Shown here: piece by piece, positions 14,091-16,824 of the stretch
How the letters are laid out: every line of letters begins with the position of its first letter
How positions within the stretch are numbered: position 1 is the stretch's first letter
Source of the DNA: Clostridiales bacterium
GTDB lineage: Bacteria > Bacillota > Clostridia > Oscillospirales > Ruminococcaceae
Assembly (NCBI GenBank): GCA_012523875.1
Contig: JAAYSW010000069.1
Location: 1-16,824 of the forward strand
DNA: 16,824 nucleotides
Direction: 5' to 3'
Position numbers and translations under genes: made by a program
Notes under the pieces: generated by a model
Database searches by the model: none
What the model saw: only the letters and a program-made list of their open reading frames with translations
What the model was told of the DNA's origin: nothing

Positions 14091-16058
14091 ATGAATAAAA
14101 CCAATAAAAGTAGGGTTATTGCACTTTGTATGGCGGATTTAAGGACAGAGTATAGTGATGGAATAATGAATATTATATGTCAATATGCAAAAGAGATTGG
14201 ATATAAGGTTCTTATCTTTGCGTCATTTAGCGAATTAATTTATTCTGAAAAGCATGATATTGGTGAAGAGAATATATATAACCTTATGAATTTAAATATT
14301 ATTGATGGAATTATAATACTTTCTGAAACTATAAAAGGTAAAGAACATTTAATGCGTATAGTTAATAAAAGTTTTGAGAGTGGAGTGCCTGTAGTATCTA
14401 TTGAAAAGGAAGTTGATGGTTGCTATAGCCTTTTATTTGATTATGAGAACACTATGAAAGATATTGTCAAGCATTTTATTGAGCATCATAAGTTTACTAA
14501 AATTAATTTTATGGCTGGTATCAAGGGAAATGAATATTCAGAAGAAAGACTAAGAGGATATAAAAAGGCTTTAGAAGAACACAATATCCCATTTGATGAA
14601 CAACGCATATCCTATGGTGACTTTTGGGATAATCCTACATATGCTGCCATGGATGAGTTTATGGCAAGCGGTATCGAGATGCCCGAAGCTATAGTATGTG
14701 CTAATGATGCTATGGCTATTGCAGTTTGTAAAAAACTTGAGGAATATGGGTATAGCGTTCCTCAAGATGTTTGTGTATCTGGCTTTGATGGAAATGAGGA
14801 AGAAAAATATCATATGCCGAGGCTTACAACTGCACATCAGGATTTGAGGACTATGGCAAAACGAGCTTTAGATAAGTTGAAGGATTTATTTGACGGAAAG
14901 GAAATCTCTAGGTATGAACTAATACAGAATAAACTAGTTATTTCACAATCTTGTGGTTGTGAAGGTCTGATGCCACAATCCCCGAATAATTATATAAGAA
15001 AATTGAGTTCAGATTTAGCAGATATAAACACATTTAATATACTTATGATAAGAATGGTTTCTGCTCTATCCGATGGAATTTCAATTGAGGAATGTATGAT
15101 AGATATTCAGCAATATCTACACTATATTACCTTTGGTAAAATTTGGCTATGCATCGTAGAAGATTTTATTTCCGAAGTTAACGAGATAGAGGAAATCTTT
15201 GAGGAAGAAAGTCGATATAGCGTTGGATATCCCGAAAAGATGAAGCTATTTTTATACAAAGACAGTGAGCACACTACCTCAGGTCAAGTGTTTTCAACTT
15301 ATGAGATGCTTCCTAATTTAGATAAGATTCTTGAAAAGGATGACAAAATTCTTTTTACACCACTTCATTTTCAGGATAAAGTAATTGGGTATGTTGCAAT
15401 AACTTTTGAATATCCCACATATGGTTTTTATAAATTCCATTCATTTATTATGAATTTAAGCAATGTTTTAGAGACTATAAAGAATCACACTGAAATGAAA
15501 ATGGTTATACAAAGGCTTGAGGAAATGTATATTCATGATTCAATGACTGGTCTTTATAATCGAAGAGGATTTTATAAAAATGTCTATAGTTTATTTAATA
15601 ATTGTAAGAGGCTGAAAAAGAAACTTGTAATTATTTCATTTGATTTAGATGGGCTCAAAATTATTAATGATGTACATGGGCATGGCGAAGGAGATAATGC
15701 CATATTAGCTCTAGCAAAAGCATTGCTTTCGAGTTCTATTAAAGATGAAATATGTGCTAGATTTGGTGGTGATGAGTTTATAGTTGCTAGTACAGCTGAA
15801 GATGAAGAAGTTGAATATGTAAATGAATATATAAATAGAGTCCAGAAGTATTTGGGTGAATACAATGCCACATCGGGTAAAGGATATGAAGTAAGGGCAA
15901 GTTATGGCGTGGTTAAGCAAGTTCCGACATCTGATATGACTATAGATGGTATGATAAAGATTGCCGATGCTTTAATGTATAAGGATAAGTTTAAACGTCA
16001 GAAATATCGTGAACGATTGAGGATAAAGAATAAAATTCCCTTTTATAAGGGTAAATAG
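14091..16058 (+). CDS. LacI-type sugar-sensor domain fused to a GGDEF diguanylate cyclase
   Basis: The 655-aa protein has no signal peptide or membrane segment and so acts in the cytoplasm. Residues about 8-290 match the ligand-binding domain of LacI/GalR regulators (VCANDAMAIAV at 202-212, VSGFDGNEEE, PRLTTAHQDL), but the DNA-binding helix-turn-helix is missing. Residues about 300-475 are a linker region, possibly GAF-like, ending in a helical stretch. The GGDEF domain (about 480-640) starts at HDSMTGLYNRRGF. It keeps the metal and substrate residues FDLDGLKIIND (D518), HGHGEGD (529-535) and RFGGDEF (GGDEF at 559-563), so c-di-GMP synthesis is expected. The RxxD inhibitory site is absent (I551-D553 region), so product inhibition by that route is unlikely. 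No phosphodiesterase is linked. AGGGGAG precedes the ATG by 9 bp. It lies just after the glycogen genes under its own promoter. Sugar-controlled c-di-GMP production is an inference; the ligand is unknown. Confidence 0.88.
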   Translation: MNKTNKSRVIALCMADLRTEYSDGIMNIICQYAKEIGYKVLIFASFSELIYSEKHDIGEENIYNLMNLNIIDGIIILSETIKGKEHLMRIVNKSFESGVPVVSIEKEVDGCYSLLFDYENTMKDIVKHFIEHHKFTKINFMAGIKGNEYSEERLRGYKKALEEHNIPFDEQRISYGDFWDNPTYAAMDEFMASGIEMPEAIVCANDAMAIAVCKKLEEYGYSVPQDVCVSGFDGNEEEKYHMPRLTTAHQDLRTMAKRALDKLKDLFDGKEISRYELIQNKLVISQSCGCEGLMPQSPNNYIRKLSSDLADINTFNILMIRMVSALSDGISIEECMIDIQQYLHYITFGKIWLCIVEDFISEVNEIEEIFEEESRYSVGYPEKMKLFLYKDSEHTTSGQVFSTYEMLPNLDKILEKDDKILFTPLHFQDKVIGYVAITFEYPTYGFYKFHSFIMNLSNVLETIKNHTEMKMVIQRLEEMYIHDSMTGLYNRRGFYKNVYSLFNNCKRLKKKLVIISFDLDGLKIINDVHGHGEGDNAILALAKALLSSSIKDEICARFGGDEFIVASTAEDEEVEYVNEYINRVQKYLGEYNATSGKGYEVRASYGVVKQVPTSDMTIDGMIKIADALMYKDKFKRQKYRERLRIKNKIPFYKGK

Positions 16059-16074
16059 ATTCATACAATTTTAT

Positions 16075-16104
16075 AAGGCTTTTTCTGTTAATAGAAGAAG
16101 CCTT
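16075..16104 (+). terminator. Terminator of the sensor-cyclase gene
   Basis: AAGGCTTTTTCT (16075-16086) and AGAAGAAGCCTT (16093-16104) form a 12-bp stem with one wobble and a six-base loop, 16 bp after the stop codon. The following DNA is moderately T-rich. Confidence 0.75.
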
Positions 16105-16220
16105 TATCGTTGAAGATTTTATTAATTTTTATTGTTAGGATTAGGAAAATTAACTTATTGCAGGGTACCCATCAAATACCCCCCCTACCGTGAACAGAAA
16201 ATCCGTGCTAAGGTAGTAGT

Positions 16221-16226
16221 AGGAGG
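16221..16226 (+). promoter_or_regulatory. Ribosome binding site deciding the IS66-remnant ORF start
   Basis: AGGAGG is followed 8 bases later by ATG 16235. The GTG at 16226 overlaps this site and so is not the start. Confidence 0.7.
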
Positions 16227-16234
16227 TGGTTGCA

Positions 16235-16462
16235 ATGACAGCCCAGAATAAATGGGAAGAAATGATCAGGAGGTTTAGAGAGAGTGGCAAAAGCCAGCGT
16301 GGGTGGTGCAGATATATGATATTAAGACCACTGGGAAAAGTATACACTTCAGATGAAGCTTACAGCATAACACAAGAAGAATTATCCTGGCTTATGCACG
16401 GTTTAAGAGTTGAAGAAATCAAAAGGTATGAAGCAATGAAACGGAAATTTCCCACCGTGTAA
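16235..16462 (+). pseudogene. IS66 ORF1-ORF2 deletion chimera
   Basis: The frame gives 75 aa from ATG 16235, which has AGGAGG 8 bases upstream. The first 26 residues (MTAQNKWEEMIRRFRESGKS followed by QRGWCR) look like the N-terminus of the IS66 ORF1/TnpA protein, with its SGxSxxxWC signature. From about residue 27 the sequence changes. The C-terminal part (SDEAYSITQEELSWLMHGL, then a basic tail) looks like the end of the IS66 ORF2/TnpB protein, where IT..EL.WLM.GL precedes the stop. ORF1 is normally over 100 aa and ORF2 about 115 aa, so an in-frame deletion has probably removed the rest of ORF1 and most of ORF2. I infer the element can no longer supply these functions. Family assignment is from memory of motifs. 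Confidence 0.6.
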
Positions 16463-16494
16463 ATTACTAAAAATGTTGAATATTTTTCTAGGAG

Positions 16495-16519
16495 AAAAGC
16501 ATGTATTTACGTGTTTTTT
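16495..16519 (+). terminator. Terminator-like hairpin inside the element remnant
   Basis: AAAAGCATGTA (16495-16505) can pair with TACGTGTTTTT (16508-16518) with two wobbles, running into a T-tract. It lies between the chimeric ORF and the transposase remnant and may just be part of the original IS spacer. Confidence 0.35.
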
Positions 16520-16586
16520 CTTACTTTTTAGTTGTGCTTATGGTATAATTAAGCAAAGGAAGGTAAAGGAGAAGAGGGCAATTTTT

Positions 16587-16824
16587 GTGGGGAACAAACT
16601 ATAATACGAAGAACTTTTGGCATGGGTTTCAGCCCTCAAAAGATAAGCAAATTACATTTCAATTCAGAGCGAGAGTTTATTTCAAGATAATAAGAACTTA
16701 AAACGAAAATTGATAAGCTCGAAAATAAAAACGTGCTGGGTACATTTAAGACAATATTTTATAAGTGCACTTGAAATTCGGTCTGATAAAAAGGATTATT
16801 AGATCCTGACTGGGTAGGCTGCTA
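16587..16824 (+). pseudogene. Decayed IS66 transposase (TnpC) N-terminus
   Basis: From GTG 16587 (purine-rich GGAGAAGAGGG upstream) the frame reads MGNKL, a stop at 16602, YEELLAWVSALKR, a stop at 16644, then ANYISIQSESLFQDNKNLKR. After about 16706 the sensible frame changes and continues KIDKLENKNVL. The pieces together resemble the coiled-coil start of IS66 transposases, which has the pattern NxxLKxKIxxLExxN. Two stop codons and a frameshift within 130 bp show it is dead. The window ends before any catalytic region could be seen. This identification rests on pattern only and on the neighbouring remnant. Confidence 0.4.

Larger units (their letters stand above)
16158..16824 (+). mobile_element. 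Degraded IS66-type element, running to the window edge
   Basis: The segment contains a chimeric remnant of the two small IS66 accessory genes and, behind it, a broken frame resembling the start of the IS66 transposase. Base composition is noticeably less AT-biased at 16160-16330 than in the flanking DNA. The left boundary is not certain. TTGCAGGGTACCC (16158-16170) is matched in inverse by GGGTAGGCTGCTA at the last 13 bases of the window (10 of 13 positions), which may be coincidence. No target duplication can be assessed because the right end is not proven to be included. Confidence 0.55.

Overview
The window reads as chromosome of a low-GC, spore-forming, fermentative anaerobe of the Clostridia; a Lachnospirales-type lineage is my best guess but not proven. 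The evidence is AT-rich DNA, a pyruvate formate-lyase pair, the sporulation phosphatase SpoIIE, a split GlgC/GlgD ADP-glucose pyrophosphorylase (typical of Firmicutes), AGGAGG-type ribosome binding sites and an IS66-type relic. I see no rRNA, tRNA, CRISPR array or riboswitch that I recognise.

Layout. Positions 1-354 hold a small membrane protein that probably runs in from upstream. Positions 490-3434 (minus strand) are pflB-pflA, anaerobic pyruvate cleavage and its radical-SAM activase, with a terminator at 455-479. Positions 3435-3780 are non-coding. They hold the pflB promoter, a strong divergent plus-strand promoter with no gene behind it, and nested hairpins ending in a perfect 22-bp palindrome. 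A dCMP deaminase (3781-4272, minus) follows, whose promoter overlaps a perfect inverted repeat. Next come rsmA (4366-5229) and spoIIE (5358-7598), the latter behind a promoter-like pair with an unusual 21-bp spacer. Positions 7599-7959 are a 361-bp control region rich in short repeats. Positions 7960-13892 are the glycogen cluster glgB, glgC, glgD, glgA, closed by a strong hairpin. After a second long inverted repeat and a near-consensus promoter comes a 655-aa soluble protein (14091-16058) that joins a LacI-type sugar-sensor domain to a GGDEF diguanylate cyclase. From about 16158 to the window edge lies a degraded IS66-type element.

How it fits together. GlgC with GlgD makes ADP-glucose, GlgA polymerises it and GlgB branches the chain. 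No glycogen phosphorylase is present at the end of the cluster. The sensor-cyclase immediately downstream has its own promoter. It suggests, by position and domain content only, a link between an intracellular sugar signal and c-di-GMP next to carbon storage. Pfl and the glycogen genes share short TTAACAA / TTGTTAA motifs in their control regions, which may or may not mean shared regulation.

The most unusual items are the sensor-cyclase with its operator-like surroundings, the orphan promoter/possible small RNA at 3580-3763, the repeat motifs shared between the glgB and glgC leaders, and the chimeric IS66 reading frame.
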